DNA of 64,000 nucleotides from Zygnema cylindricum (GCA_037447655.1 JBBHKE010000060.1:235292-299291), one strand, 5' to 3'. Shown: positions 32,061 through 44,911, counted from the stretch's first letter. Made by a program: numbers and translations. The notes: generated by a model from the sequence alone, not told the origin.

Positions 32061-33860
32061 ATCCCCCTCTCAATGTGGGAATTGTCGAACTGCCACCTCA
32101 ACTCCAAAATAACGTAAATCAACTTACACGAAACAACAAAAGACAAACTAGACGGCCTCGCGATAAACACGCGACGGCCAATTACAAATTTGAATCTACC
32201 CACTCAAACTTGTAATCATTACATCTGTCACAATTTAAGACATCCCCTCTGTAAAACACCATGAGATATACTAAAAACGACAAATTAAACGTACGAAACA
32301 AAACAACAAATGTCCGACGTACGAAACAATAATTCCTCCATGCGATTTTGCCATAAATGCCAAAACGAATAATCCCCCAACAGAATCTTCGAAAACTCCA
32401 ATCAGCTCCAAATGTCGTAGCTCCCTCTCCAACGAAACAAAGGAAAAATGCATCCGTAACTTCGCGCGTCAAAATTCACGCATACGCCACATGGCGCTTC
32501 CCCATTTGTACTAAGAATCTCATAAAAAGACAAAACAGCCGCTCCAAACGAAAAATGTAACCGGACGGTGAATTTTCGAAATCAAAAAACGAAAGTTCAC
32601 CCTGCAAATTCACGTCACCTCCTCCATTATAATAAAATTGTTAAATAATATATTCGTTGAGCGAAACCAAAGTAACGTCTACTCTTTACCAATAAGGTAC
32701 GAAAATATCCATGTATACGGATTTTTAATAACTCTGCGACCGACAACATCTGACGACAACAAAAACCAGCCGCCAAAATATCCTGCAAAGAAATATACCG
32801 CAAACTTCAAAGTACAAGAGGCATTAATAACGTGTACAAAATGATCACTCCTCTTTCGACAGATACGTCACAATCAAATTTTGTACAGTCAACTTCAGAT
32901 CTCAACGACCAATAATATTTCACGTAACGATTTAGGTAACCGTTGCACCAATAAGAGTCCACAAAGCGATTTAGGTAACCGTTGCACCAGTAATACTCCA
33001 CATGACGATTTAGGTAACTGCCGCACCAATAAGCATCCACCAAGCAATTTAGGTAACCGACGCACCACATCAAGCTTCACTGTAACAATAGAACAGTCTG
33101 CCATACAATACTTCATTTCACTATTACACCACCTTCCAATATTGAACCAGAAAGGTACCAACGGAATAAAAAAAATATAACGACAACACAAAAGTTTGGC
33201 GTTTGACAATGTCAAAAAGCGACCGAAACAGCTTGTGAAAATACTGGTCTCGTTCCAACACGAAACGTCACTTGTTCCTCCTCCTCTTTGTCATAAAATG
33301 ACCAAAATAGCCGGTAAATATACCGCTCTTGTTCCAACAAGGAACTCCTCCTCTTCTTCCTCTAAACATGGAAACATTAAAATTTAAAGTCACCAAAATT
33401 CACAACTTTAGTCATCCTGGACAAGAATCAAATAAACCTGTACACATCCGAAATGCAAAAAAAAAATTGAAAAATGCCAAACTTGAATGACGCTTTCTCT
33501 TCTTCACCTTCTTCGACTTCTTAGACTACTTCGAATTCTTCTTTTTCGACTTCAAAATAATAATTGACTCCATCCAGATTGAGATCTGGTTCACTCTTCA
33601 AAGGACAAAAGCCCTTTCTTCCTCCCATCTCAATCTGAGTTTTCATATCGACATAATGGGTAAACTTGTAGAACAAGTCACACAACACCTCCTCCGAACA
33701 ACTTTCACCTCCGAATCTATCTCGGCCAAAAGGACGAGTAGGAAGGGCATCCTCATATTGAGCCCCACTAAGCTTTAATGACAATATATCCTCCTTCCTT
33801 TCTTCCATCTCTCCACCATCCTAACACTCATGGAGCACTACATCCCGCTCCGATACCACT
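32061..33860 (-). other. Interior of family D element with 39-bp minisatellite
   Basis: Four 39-bp units lie at about 32922-33077, each with TTTAGGTAAC and GCACCA. On the minus strand they give an open 13-residue repeat (pattern WC..YLNR.V..Y). Another minus-strand frame, 33521-33808 (95 codons, acidic: SCSEEVLCDLFYKFTHYVD), is not recognised. The primer-binding site is at about 33843-33858 and the polypurine tract at 32061-32072. Confidence 0.7.
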
Positions 33861-35984
33861 TGATAGGATCTTTACAAAATAAAAATAAAACTGAGTGCAA
33901 ATGCAAGCGGAAGCATAAACGAGAAAACACACACAAGAGAAAGATAACCCCACGGAAACCAATATATTCCACGGAGAACTTTTCTTACATAATTTCCTCA
34001 CACCCTCAAAACACTCTCACTTCTATCTCCTCCAATTCCCCAAACTTACTAAGCTTATCAAATTCCTTCCATTCCTCTAACTCCTTGATCATCTACAAGG
34101 AGGACCATTACAAAGTCATTTGATTGATAAAAGCCTCTAACTCCCTACTGTTGAAATTTAAGTATTTTCTAGGTCTAGAGATTGTAAAATAAAAAGGCAA
34201 AAAGGGGACACTGACAACCTACCTCTAACTCTTCACTCAAGTCCCCACACTTGTCGCAGTCACAGAAGACTTGAAGAGGAGTTAGATCCATGGCTGCCTA
34301 GGCTGTCCAAAGTGGACAGGAAGGCAATTCTTAATAGAGTTATCTAAAAGGTGTGACGGACCCTGGATTTGATCTTGGTACCTGGCGTCTGGCAAACTAG
34401 CCGTTCGCTTTAACCAACAATTCTAAATACAGTGCTAGAGTACAATAGGTTTGACAAATATTTATATTTGTACACGTAGACTAGTTCGTCTAACGGGAAT
34501 AGATACGTAATGCATAGATACAGTTTTGTATAGTACGGAGTACGATTTAATGTATTTTATGAAACGGATACAGCGCATTTGTTTCGAACGCGAAACAAAT
34601 ATCGCACGTATATTTTCAACGGCTACAATTGTATACGGTTTGATCGGACGGCCACGATAGGCGCCGCGATCACGGATTATGTACTTTTGGTGTTTTTCAG
34701 TCATCGCCACGTCATGTGACACGTGGCGCGACAATGTTGGATTGCGGCGACTCCGGAGATTGCGGTAACAAATCCGGCTATGACACGTGTCGACATTTTG
34801 GCCATGTTGTACAATGGCCGTACAGAAAGTACACCGGCACCTGTACTTTTCTGTACGACACACTAATTTGATTGGTGCCGTACTTCAGTAGATAGAGTTT
34901 TAGAGAGGGAATAGGACTTAGAAAATTTTGGGTAAGTAGCTGCCTCTCCCATAGAGCACCTTGTATAAATGGCAAACTTTGGCCAGCCATAACTATCAAT
35001 TTACTTGATCATTTTCAGTGATTCTTTTTGCTGCGGACTCACGCGAGTCTAGGCTACACAGGGGTATAGTCAGTTAGAGTTTTTTGTCTGCCAGGGTGGC
35101 GATATTTCTAAGGGAAAGTCAAAGTGGGTGAATGTGTCCAAAACTCATATTCTAACTTTGCATTCTGTGGTGGAACTGACCACACAGAAAGTGTTATTTC
35201 ACTGGGGTGAATCTATATTTGGGTTCTGATTGTCAAGGGGTCAATCATTTGGGTTTATATCAATTTGGAGTCGGCACTATCTAGATAAGCTTCTTTTTGG
35301 ATTTGCTTACTCTGAGGGCCAATGGAGGTCTCAGAGTTTCACCAACGCTTCAATATACTCCTCTAAAACATCACGTAACAACAACAAACCAATCGTACAC
35401 TTAATACTCACCAAGCGTCTACCAATGAAACTATAAAAATACGCGAAATAACGAAGTACATGAAAATACACTTCAAATATATTCAACTTGTAGATTTGAC
35501 CGACGACAAAGTAAAACGATGTCGGCCATACAAATGTACGCCGCAACCGAAAGGACAAAACTCCATATTGAACCGAAATAGAACCGTGCATCGCGAAGTG
35601 AAACATGCGGACGCCTAAGTCTCTAATGACACGTCAGAGTACCTCAATCCTCAAATGAACCGACAAGTACCAAATTACAAATAAATCTATCAACCGCGGC
35701 GCTTGAAACGCGCGCCGGCAACGTACTACGACAAAGTACTACCACAGAACAAAAGACCACTATGATCACTATGATACAAAACCGTACAGCGACTAAACAA
35801 TAACTGAACCTAGTCGTCGCAAGACTGAATCTATGCGAGACATGGAATCTACGAAACATACAACAAGAAAAAATCAGGACCACAAGCTTGACCAAAAGAC
35901 AACTAGCCGTACAAACACTTTAATAAGATAAATAACAAATAACATCGACACACAAATACAAATCCCACAATGTAAAACTTAACA
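33861..35984 (-). repeat. 5' LTR, family D, interrupted
   Basis: Parts 33861-34148 and 35342-35984 match the other LTR across the insertion point (CTCCCTAC | GCTTCAATATACTCC). Confidence 0.88.
34149..35341 (+). repeat. Copia-family solo LTR inside a family D LTR
   Basis: Begins TGTTGAAATTTAAG and ends GGAGGTCTCAGAGTTTCA. Flanked by CCTAC (34144-34148) and CCAAC (35342-35346). The uninterrupted family D LTR has CCTACGCTTC here, so the right duplication has one substitution. TTGTATAAATGG near 34970 is a promoter candidate, with six GTAC cores shortly upstream. Confidence 0.9.
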
Positions 35985-36010
35985 TGCTAGGTATTCCTCT
36001 TTCGGTTTGC

Positions 36011-36130
36011 TTATTCTAAGATGTCTAACAATGGCTGAACTATTGGTGTAAGTGCTTTTATTGGCCCTATTGCTCCACCCACTCCTCCAAGGATAAATAT
36101 ACCACCTGGTGCAAAAGGATCGCACGCGAG
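36011..36130 (-). other. Short open frame, possible gene remnant
   Basis: The minus strand reads CDPFAPGGIFILGGVGGAIG then PIKALTPIVQPLLDILE and a TAA at 36011-36013. Upstream it meets a stop at 36131-36133 and then copia LTR sequence. About 40 codons of plausible composition, but I recognise no family and chance is not excluded. Confidence 0.2.
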
Positions 36131-36159
36131 TCATTATGCCTATGACCTGCAACATGAAG

Positions 36160-36807
36160 TACTTTTTGTACGACCATTGTACGACATGGCTATAAAGGTG
36201 ACACCTGTCACATCCAGACTTGTTGTGATGCTCCCTGGAGATTCAACAAGTTACTCTGATGTTACCACGTGTTACCTTGTGTGATTGTGACCGGAAACGC
36301 CCAAAGCGACCATTCCTCGATGTCCGCTCGCACCATGGCCGTTCGATCCGAAGTCGGATTTTGATACACGCCGTCGAAACAAATGCCGTATCATTTGTTT
36401 CGTCAAGTACATAAAGTTCAACTGAATCTATGCCCTAAATACCATTCATCTAGTTAAATGGTGTTTCCTACGTGCACATATTTAAATAGTTATTACATCC
36501 TATATATCCCAACATAGTTCCTAGACTATAGGACAACGCTAACGGCTACTTTCACGGACAGCAGATACCAAGATCAAATCCTGGGTTAGTGAAACCTTAT
36601 TGGTAAATCTAATACCTTCTCCTTCCTTTCTCCTTCCGACAACATAAACAACCATGGCTCTACCTCCCTCTCAAGTCTTTAGTGACTACGACAAGTGTGG
36701 GGGCTGGAGAGAGGAGTTAAAGGCAGACTGTCTATGCCTCTTTTCTTTATTTTATTCTACATCCTGCAGACCTAGAAAATACAATACACAAACCTCTAAT
36801 TTCTACA
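36160..36807 (-). repeat. Copia 3' LTR, truncated
   Basis: The + strand ends CAAACCTCTAATTTCTACA followed by TCCCATTATTTTCTAG, matching the LTR/polypurine junction at 22210. It is truncated on its left side near 36160. Confidence 0.8.
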
Positions 36808-39800
36808 CTCCCATTATTTTCTAGTCATTTTTCAGTTTAAGACCACACTTTTCTCTACAATAATTTAATTAAGGGGATGGTACAGGCTTGGTCATCATGT
36901 CTTCTACTATTTCATTTTCTGGTCAGTACTTTAAACTAATGATTTTATCCTCTACTTTTTTTCTAACAAAACTAAGTCTAATATCCATGTGTTTGGCTTT
37001 AAAGTGGTGTTTGGGATTAGCAACAATGGCAATGGCTGCTTGATTATTACAAAAGATTTTTTTCATACCACTTCTAAAATGACCAAGCTCTCCAAACAAA
37101 GACTTCACCCACATCAATTCTTTTACAACAGAGCAAAAGGCCATGTGCTTAGCCTCCAAAGTGGACTGAGCAATAACCTTTTGGTGTTTGCTGCTCTAGC
37201 AGCTAGCCCCATCACCCACATATAATACATATCTAGAAGAACACCTCCTCATATGAGCATCCCCATTACTAGCATCACTCCAAGTGGTGATGTCAGTATT
37301 GTCCCTACCCAAATGAAAACATAGATCCCTAGTCCGTAACAGATATCTCTAAGCTGCCTCCCTGTCTTTCTTAGTGGGAGCATTCTGACTCTTACTCAAC
37401 ACTCCTACAGTTGTCAATATATCCGGCCGAGTACAATTCATAAAATATATTAAACTCCACACTACTTGTCTTTACGTAACATTCTGCATGAACTTCCTCT
37501 CTTCGGGACCTAGTTCATCATCTAAAATTATGACTCCTTCTTCCACACTCCCTTCACTTCCCTTATTTAATTGCATGGGAGTTGTACAACTGTTGGCCTT
37601 ATCTATCTGAAATTTTTCCTACATGTTCCCAATGGCCTCCTTCTAAGTTAATCGAATTTTCTTTCTCTATCTCTCTCCACTTGAATTCCCAAAATATATC
37701 TTGCCTTTCCGATGTCCTTTTTAATTTACTAATTTTGTCCATTAATTTACTCAAAACAAGGAAATCATCAACATAAATTGCAAAAAAAATAACACCTTTC
37801 TCATCTTCAAATACCTAGATTCAGTGATCGGAACTGATCTGGATATATCTAAGACTAGTAAGAAACTCATCAAGCTTTTTATTCCACTGCTGGGGCGCTT
37901 GTTTCAAACCACAAGAAGATTTAATCAGCTGGCATACCTTACTCTCCTCTCCTTGCTCCACAAATCGTTTGTGTTCTCGCATGAAGATCTCCTCTTCCAG
38001 CTCTCAATGCTAAAAGGTTGTCTTGATGTCTAACTCGTGCATCTCCATGTCTTCAGCTGCCGCTAGATTAAGAAGTATTCGGACTGAGGGAAACTTTACG
38101 ACCAGAGCAAATGTCTTTTTGTAGTCTATTCCCTCTTTCTGTGTAAATCCTTTTGCCACTAACCAGGCCTTGTAGCACTTAATGTTGTTATCTAAGTTCA
38201 GTTTCAACTTGAATACCCATTTGCATCCTATTGGCTTTAAGTTAGGTTGAGAGTCCACCAACTCCCAAGTATTGGCGCCATGATTGTGTCCATTTCCTCG
38301 TTGATGGCTGTTTTTTCTCTCTGGACAGTTCATTGCCTCTTTGTAAGTTTGAGGTTCATCTGTATGAGATAATCTGGTTACCTTGTTGTTGGCTTGTTTT
38401 TCTTGCATCCTTTTGCTGCTCCTCTTTCCTCCCTCAAAGTCTACCGCCGATATAGATGGCTCTCTTAGGTTCCGTCTAACAGTTTGAACTTCTCCCCTCT
38501 CCCTTGTTTCCGGTTCTATTTCCACCACGTCTTGCGCTTCTAGTGTCTCTTGAGGTATTACTATTTGCTCTTTTTCGGTCTAGTTTGAATCTGCAAGATC
38601 ATCATCTTCTCAGAAACGTGGATAATTAGGAAGGTCAAAGTCATCTGAATTTTTTGACTCAAATCCAATTTTGACTAACTTTGTATACTTAAAGGGATCT
38701 ATAGACTTCCCTTCATGCATCACCAGTAGATGTTTCACTAGAATTACATCTTGAATCTGAAGATCACACACTCTATACCCCTTTACATCTTCATCATATC
38801 CTAGAAGATATCATTGTTTTCCTTTTAAATCTAATTTCCAATTTCTCCGATCTGTGTCTAGACTGAACATAAGGCTAGCGAAAACCTTGAAGTGAGAAAC
38901 ATCTAGTTTTCTGCCGGTCCATCTCTCATAAGGTGTTTAGCTTTTAACTGCCAAAGTAAGGACTCTATTTTTGAGATAATTTGCACAATTCATTGCTTCA
39001 GCCCAAAATCTCTTTTGTATCTTCTTGTCCGACAACATACTCCTGACACTATCACTTAGTGTCCTATTTAACCTCTCGGCTATACCATTATACTGAAGAT
39101 TTTCAAGGACTATCTTTTGGTGTTGCACTCGATCATCTCTCAGAAAATCCTCAAACTGATTTGATGTGTACTCCCCTTTATTATCACTCCTTACTCTCTT
39201 AAAAGGGGGTTTAATGGAGTTTTTCACTCCATTCTTTAAACTACTTAAAAATGTGTGAAGCCTCAAATTTATTTTAAAGAAAATACACTTTTGAATACCG
39301 AGACCAATCATCGATGATAGTCATCATAAACCTCTTACCTCCGGGTGAGGGCACTTTAACCAGTCCCCATATATCATTGTGTACCAGATCTAACACTTTT
39401 TCCCCTTTATAAGTGGCTACCTTTAGAAAGGGTAACCTGTGTGCCTTCCTTTGAACATACCCACTACAGTCACTTAGATTTTCATTTCCTCCAAAATGAA
39501 TCCCTTCCACTACCCCCATCTTTTTATTTCTTTTAACTTATCTAAATGCACATGTCCAAGTTTTTTATGCTATAATATAATGTCATGAACACTAGCATAA
39601 TAAAGTTTCTTCTTTTCATTACTTAAGATCAACCTAAACATCCCTTCGTTACCCTTTTCAGCAATGAAATACACTTCCTCCTCAAAACTATCAGTAAAGA
39701 TTCCCTTTCTAGTGCTAGTGTCAAAACCCTTATCATTTAACAAAGATGTTGAGATGAGGTTGTTGTCGAATTCAGGAATAAACAACATATTAGAGAATGT

Positions 39801-40150
39801 ATCTATGGATGTCTCTCCTTCCACTAATACTTTTAGATCTACTGATCTTACAAAAGTAGTAGTGACTACCCTCCCATCCCCGTACTCTATCTCTACTGTG
39901 GGAATCTTTCTTAATTTTGTAAACATGTGTTTGTCCCTTCACATGTGCATAGAGGCACCTAAATCCACAATCCAACCTGCTTCACCTTTTAATCCAGCGT
40001 ACGCACATTTATACTTTCGTGGAATTTCGACCTCAATTTTCGCCTCTAACTCCTCATCCATTAAGAGCTCATCCTCCTCGTCCTCGGATTCCTCGTCATG
40101 TACCTGCGTCACAAGGGTTTTTTTCATTCCTCTTGGAGGTCCACCAGTGT
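36808..40150 (-). pseudogene. Copia polyprotein relic (protease to RNase H)
   Basis: Minus-strand blocks in many frames match the intact copia at 22224-26582: RNase H at 36923-37159 (FVRKKVEDKIISLKY), RT at 38010-38528 (GCKWVFKLKLN, ALVVKFPSVRILL), integrase at 38937-39519 (FKRVRSDNKGEYTSNQFEDF, GIAERLNRTLSDS), and protease at 39939-40166 (GWIVDLGASMHM, with the active-site Ser changed to Leu). Stops and frameshifts are numerous. The 5' end is cut at about 40150, where a separate LTR on the other strand begins. Confidence 0.9.
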
Positions 40151-40166
40151 AAAAGGGGTAAAACAA

Positions 40167-41221
40167 TGTAGAAATTAATGGATCTTTTTAGTATTTTCTA
40201 GGTCTAAAATTAATTGCAGAAAAGAAGCCGAGGCTATCTGCCTTTAACTCCTCTCTTTAGCTCCTACACTTGTCGCAGTCATTGAAGGTTGAAGAGGGAG
40301 ATAGAGCCATGGCTGTCTGTGCCATCTAGAGAAAGACAGCTATCGAGAGAGAGAGAAGCATATGTTTTAGTAGATTTACTAAAAGGGTATCTGACAGATC
40401 CAAGATTTGATCATAGTACCTGTCTTATGTCAAGCTAGCCGGTAGCGGTTAGCTTTAACCTACAAGTTTAGGATTGGTGTTAACACATATAGGGTTTGAC
40501 AAATATATAAATTGTAAAGCGTGAACTAATTCATTTAAGTGAAAATGTAGACGTCGCACATGGATACAGTTAAGTAAAGTAAGGAATACGGTACCGTTGC
40601 GAAACGGATACCGCGCATTTTGTTTTGACAACAAAACAAATATTGCGCAACGATTCATGACGGCTACAATTAAAACCCGGTTTTGATCGGACGGCCGCGA
40701 AGAATGCCGAGAACGCAAAATAAGATTTGGCAATTTTCGGTCACTGCCACATCGACTGACACGTGGCACGACCACATTGGATTACGTCATCCCCAGGGAT
40801 TGTAGGAACAAATCCAGAAATGACATGACTGTTTGGCTATGTCGTACAATGGCCGTACAGAAAGTACACCAGCACCTGTACCTTTTTGTACGACAAAATA
40901 TTTGGATTGGTGCCGTACTTCAGTAGATAGAGTTTTAGAGAGAGATAGGATTTAGGAAAATTTGGTAGATAGGACCCTCTCTCTAAGAGAGCTTAAGGTC
41001 AACTTTGACTGTCAATAACTTACTGCTCAGGGTAACAAATTCAGATATTCTTTTTGATATAGACTCAAGGAAGTCTTGCCTTCAGAAGGGTGAAGGTGGT
41101 CAAAGTTTTTGTCTGGCAGGGTGGCAATTATTCTTGCTGAAACACAAAAGGGTCAGGGTTAATCCTGAAAGCTTTGTGTGAGCTGCCTACATTAAGGACC
41201 TATGTAGGTCTCACAGTTCCA
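40167..41221 (+). repeat. Copia 5' LTR of a truncated element
   Basis: Starts TGTAGAAATTAATGG and ends GTAGGTCTCACAGTTCCA. It is colinear with the intact LTR and includes the GTAC cluster at about 40842-40915. Degraded primer-site sequence (ATGGGCCTACCC) follows. Confidence 0.85.
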
Positions 41222-42469
41222 CGATATGGGCCTACCCTCTAGGGTGCCCATATTTTATGGAATTGGCTTCATATATTGGGAGAGTATGATGACAAGAGCT
41301 CTATGTGAGAAAAGGTTTTGCGGAATAGTGAGTGGATGAGTGAGGCGTCCATCTAGTCTTGGCATCCCTATAGGGTTTGGAGGAAGCAGATTCACCAGAG
41401 GTGCAGATCAATCTCGGAGGAGACAAAAGAAGGGGATGTGGTGGACAAAGGAAAGGAGAAAGAGACGATCGCACCGATAGCAATCGGTTTGGCTTTCGTG
41501 TCACCTGTTCTAAGGAACAAGGAGAATGATATCTATACTTGGGACTACAACTATATGGCGGCAAAGACACGTGTCCGCCATCTTATTGAAGGGCTTGCAT
41601 CTTCTTATTTGCAGGTAGAGAGGGCATCCGATATTTGGGTGGCTCTCATAGAGATGTACCGAAGTGGTACGATTAAACAACAACAGTTGGCTGTTCAGAA
41701 AATTAACGCATATCTATACAAGAGAGGGAAGATGTTTGATTTTTGTAATGTGGTTGCAACACTTTTCATGGAGCTAGAGAGTGTTAGACAGGTTGAAACT
41801 GAAAAGATGAAGGTTAACTGCTTGCTAATGAAGTTACGAGATGAGTTCGAGAACATAGTCAACCATGTGCAAGACTTGAGAGACTTAAGGTGGATATGGA
41901 ATTCACTGGTAGGGATGATTCTTGTTCAGGAGAACACGATTGAGTACGGAAGGGGAGGAAAGAGTGGGTAAGCCATGGCAGGTGGGACGGATTGGAGGAA
42001 CAACGATTCTAGGAAACGGGTCGGAAATTATAGAGGGGGGGGAGGCAAAAAAAAAGGTTTGTGTCATTTTTGTAAAAAACCAGGTCACTATATGGCGGAG
42101 TGCACTAGGCTAACCGAACTTTGGTTAAAGGAGGGGCAGATCGGTCAACCTCCAAGAGGGAAGAAAAAGGCTCTTGTGACTCAAGTACACGAGGAGGAAT
42201 CCAAGGACGAGGACGGTGAACTCTTGCTGGATAAGGAGTTGGAGGCACAGAGGTTGAATTCCTCGAAAGCACAGGTGTGCAGGTTTGAAAGGTGAAGGAG
42301 GTTGGATTGTGGATTCCGGTGCCTCCATGCACATGTGTAAGGATAAAGACTTATTCACTAAGATGAGAAAGATACCCACCGTAGAGATAGAGTATAGGGA
42401 TGGGAGGGTAGTCACTACTACTATGGTAGGATCGATAGATCTGAAAGTCTTAGTGGAGGGAAAGACTAT
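41222..42469 (+). pseudogene. Copia Gag and protease relic
   Basis: Reads from MGPPSRV-like sequence through Gag (41438-41971: LIEMYRSGTIKQQQLAVQKI), the CCHC knuckle CHFCKKPGHYMAEC (41975-42295) and the protease VDSGASMHMCKDKDLF (42285 on). Frameshifts separate the three parts. It is cut off at about 42470 by a family-C LTR. Confidence 0.88.
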
Positions 42470-43668
42470 TGTTTTGAAATGTTAGATTCGTGTGTACGCC
42501 ACACTTTGTGCGCACGCGACGTTTCGTGCGTAGATTATTACCGAAAATAATTTGGTGGTACGAATGGAGGTTCGACTGAAATTGTGGATTGGGGGAGTAA
42601 TTGAACGATTGGAATTAAAGGGACGTGAGGGAGTAATTGAGTGGCTCGGAATACGTTTGTAATTGGACGGCGAATCCCGAAGCGATCCTATGTGAAATGT
42701 ACAAAATGTTGAATATGTACGCCGCCGGTACGGAGCGTCTTGTTTAGACAGGTGTACTTCATTTGCGACAGGCTCATTTATTGCAAAAGACGCATGTTCA
42801 GTACGGAAAATATTTTGAAGGTACGGTTTAATTTCGGCAAGTGGGTCATGGTACATTTGGAGGGCGGACGGCGTCCGCCGATATTTTCAAAGGATCCCAA
42901 TTTTGATGACGTGGTATCAAGGACCGTATGATGTGATGTCGATTCACTAGTGGTTTCGGCCCACAAGTGAATAATCAAGCTGATACTAATACATTACTTT
43001 ATGGGCGGGCTGTAAATATTTTGATTTAACTTTTTTTGCTTTGCATTAATTATTAGTGTATAATTACATTTTCCGACATACCTAATTATTCAGGTATACT
43101 CACATTAATTTAAGTAGATGGTAAATTACATACGGCTGGTATGCCTCCGTACATTTAGTGGTAGGCATGAGTGTATATATTGTAGAACTTAGTCATTTCA
43201 GAACATAGGAACTTTCTGTACCAAAAACTGTTTATGATCATTTTTGGTAATGTTGTCTGAGTATTGCTCTCAGATCTGATGTGAGAATTATCTGAAATTC
43301 TGTATGTGTGTTCCTCTTTATATTTTTAATATTTTCACATATTTTCAGGCCTATTGTGTTCCTGGTCTGTGTTTTACTTCATTGTGAAGTTAGTCTGTTT
43401 TATCAAAGTTCTGGCAAACTGTTTTTCTGCAACTTTGACTAGATGATGTGATCACACTGTTTATTATTTTTGTTTGAAACATTGTTAGGTTATTCTATAG
43501 CCTAGATAATATCTTTTGATGTAGTTTCAGCTTGTTTTGTTAATTTTGTTGAATTCTGTGTGTATCCAAAGTAGGCTGTTTTTGGGGTAGTCTGTGGTGC
43601 TTCCGAGGGTGAATCCATGGTTAGAAATGGCTATGGACAACAAAGACATCCATAGTGACATTCTCTGA
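42470..43668 (+). repeat. Family-C LTR relic, forward
   Basis: Starts TGTTTTGAAATGTTAG and has the family-C phrases GCACACTTTGTGCGCACGCGACGTTTCGTGCG and GGACGGCGAATCCCGAAGCGATCC, in diverged form. The right end is unclear. Confidence 0.7.
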
Positions 43669-44901
43669 TGTGTTGTTTGTTGTTCTTTCGTCTAAATAGA
43701 CCGCAGAAGCCACCCAAACTATCATGCAAAAAGCTAAGCGAAGCTAAGCCAATGAACAATCATTTGAAATGCATCCTCCATTTAACATACATGCATGCAC
43801 AGATGCAATCATTCATCCGCACACAGGCAGAGCAATCATCCATACACAGACGGAGCAAAATGCATGCACCGATGCATTAAAAAACAAGCTGAAACTCATA
43901 AAATAATCAACATAAATAAATCCTATAACAACAACTAAGGTTTGATGGAATAATCAACATAAACAAACCTTAAGACAAATGCATTAATAATGCATAACAA
44001 ACAAGCATATAAATAATAACACATGAATGCATGACACATAAACAAATGTATAATCAAATAATCAATTTATCACTCAAAGTGCATGACCTTATCTACAACC
44101 CTAAAGTACTACATCTTTGGTCCCCACTTTTCTAACGAGCATTGATGATTAATTCCTAGCAAAGCTCACTATATATACACTTGTGAGCTGTCAACGAATC
44201 ACTAAGTGTCAAAATAACCAACGTAAATTACGTAACTGTCACTAAATCAAACTAATCGTAAGCGTACACCTGAGAGTCAAGCAATCGTAAGCGTACACTT
44301 GTCTACAAGTACGATATTTTTCACACACAAATTAAACTGTCGAAACCCTAATTAACCACTTAAATATTTACGTCATAATCAACACTAATTTAATAATACA
44401 AATAAGACAAAGCATTGTTGTTCCAAATATTTTCAAGTACACACAATCTCACAAAATCGTATACTGAGTCATGCTGAGTCAGTCAACGAAACTCGAATTT
44501 CGTAAAACAATCCGGGACGTCCAAAATAAACATCGTGTGATTGACGCGATTTCGCGTCACCACTACTTGAAAAAATAACGGCGGCCTATATCCACCGTAC
44601 GTCACTCTTATTTGGCACCCTCGATGTCGAGCCACGTGCCACTTCCATCCACTTGACGAAATGTTATTTTACCATCCAAATCTGTACCGTATCGCAACCA
44701 CGTACTTCGTCATAAATGTCGCCTGCCAAAATAAAGGTACACTTGTCCAAAATAGATTCTACGTACCAGCGGCGTCCTTTTTCATAAATGCCGCCTGTCG
44801 CACATTATGTTCCGTACGATCGACGCACACTTTCAACATTTCGTATATGAAACGTCGATTATCTCACGTCGGATCGCTTCGCGATCTGCCGTCCATTTCC
44901 C
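43669..44901 (-). repeat. Family-C LTR relic, reverse, cut by the assembly gap
   Basis: The + strand near 43677 reads TGTTGTTCTTTCGTC then TAGACCGCAGAAGCCACCC, the reverse complement of the family-C LTR end. It proceeds backward through the LTR to the GGATCGCTTCGCGATC region before the N run. Together with 42470-43668 it makes a tail-to-tail pair. Confidence 0.8.
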
Positions 44902-44911
44902 NNNNNNNNNN
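44902..44911. other. Assembly gap (10 N)
   Basis: A run of unknown bases lies between a reverse family-C LTR and a GAGAGG microsatellite. The two sides may not be truly adjacent. Confidence 0.99.

Larger units (their letters stand above)
31135..35984 (-). mobile_element. Non-autonomous LTR retrotransposon, family D, with a nested solo LTR
   Basis: LTRs 31135-32060 and 33861-35984 (the latter 926 bp after removing the nested insertion) start TGTTA and end CTATCA on the minus strand. TGCTA is duplicated at 31130-31134 and 35985-35989. On the minus strand AGTGGTATCGGAGCGGG follows the 5' LTR. It contains a one-mismatch version of the common plant primer site TGGTATCAGAGC (3' end of initiator tRNA-Met). 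GAGAGGGGGAT precedes the 3' LTR as polypurine tract. The interior is 1800 bp, with no intact gag or pol. Confidence 0.92.

Noticed and set aside
32917-33077. CRISPR-like array of four regular repeats
   Set aside because: Units are adjacent without unique spacers, in a eukaryotic retroelement. It is a minisatellite.
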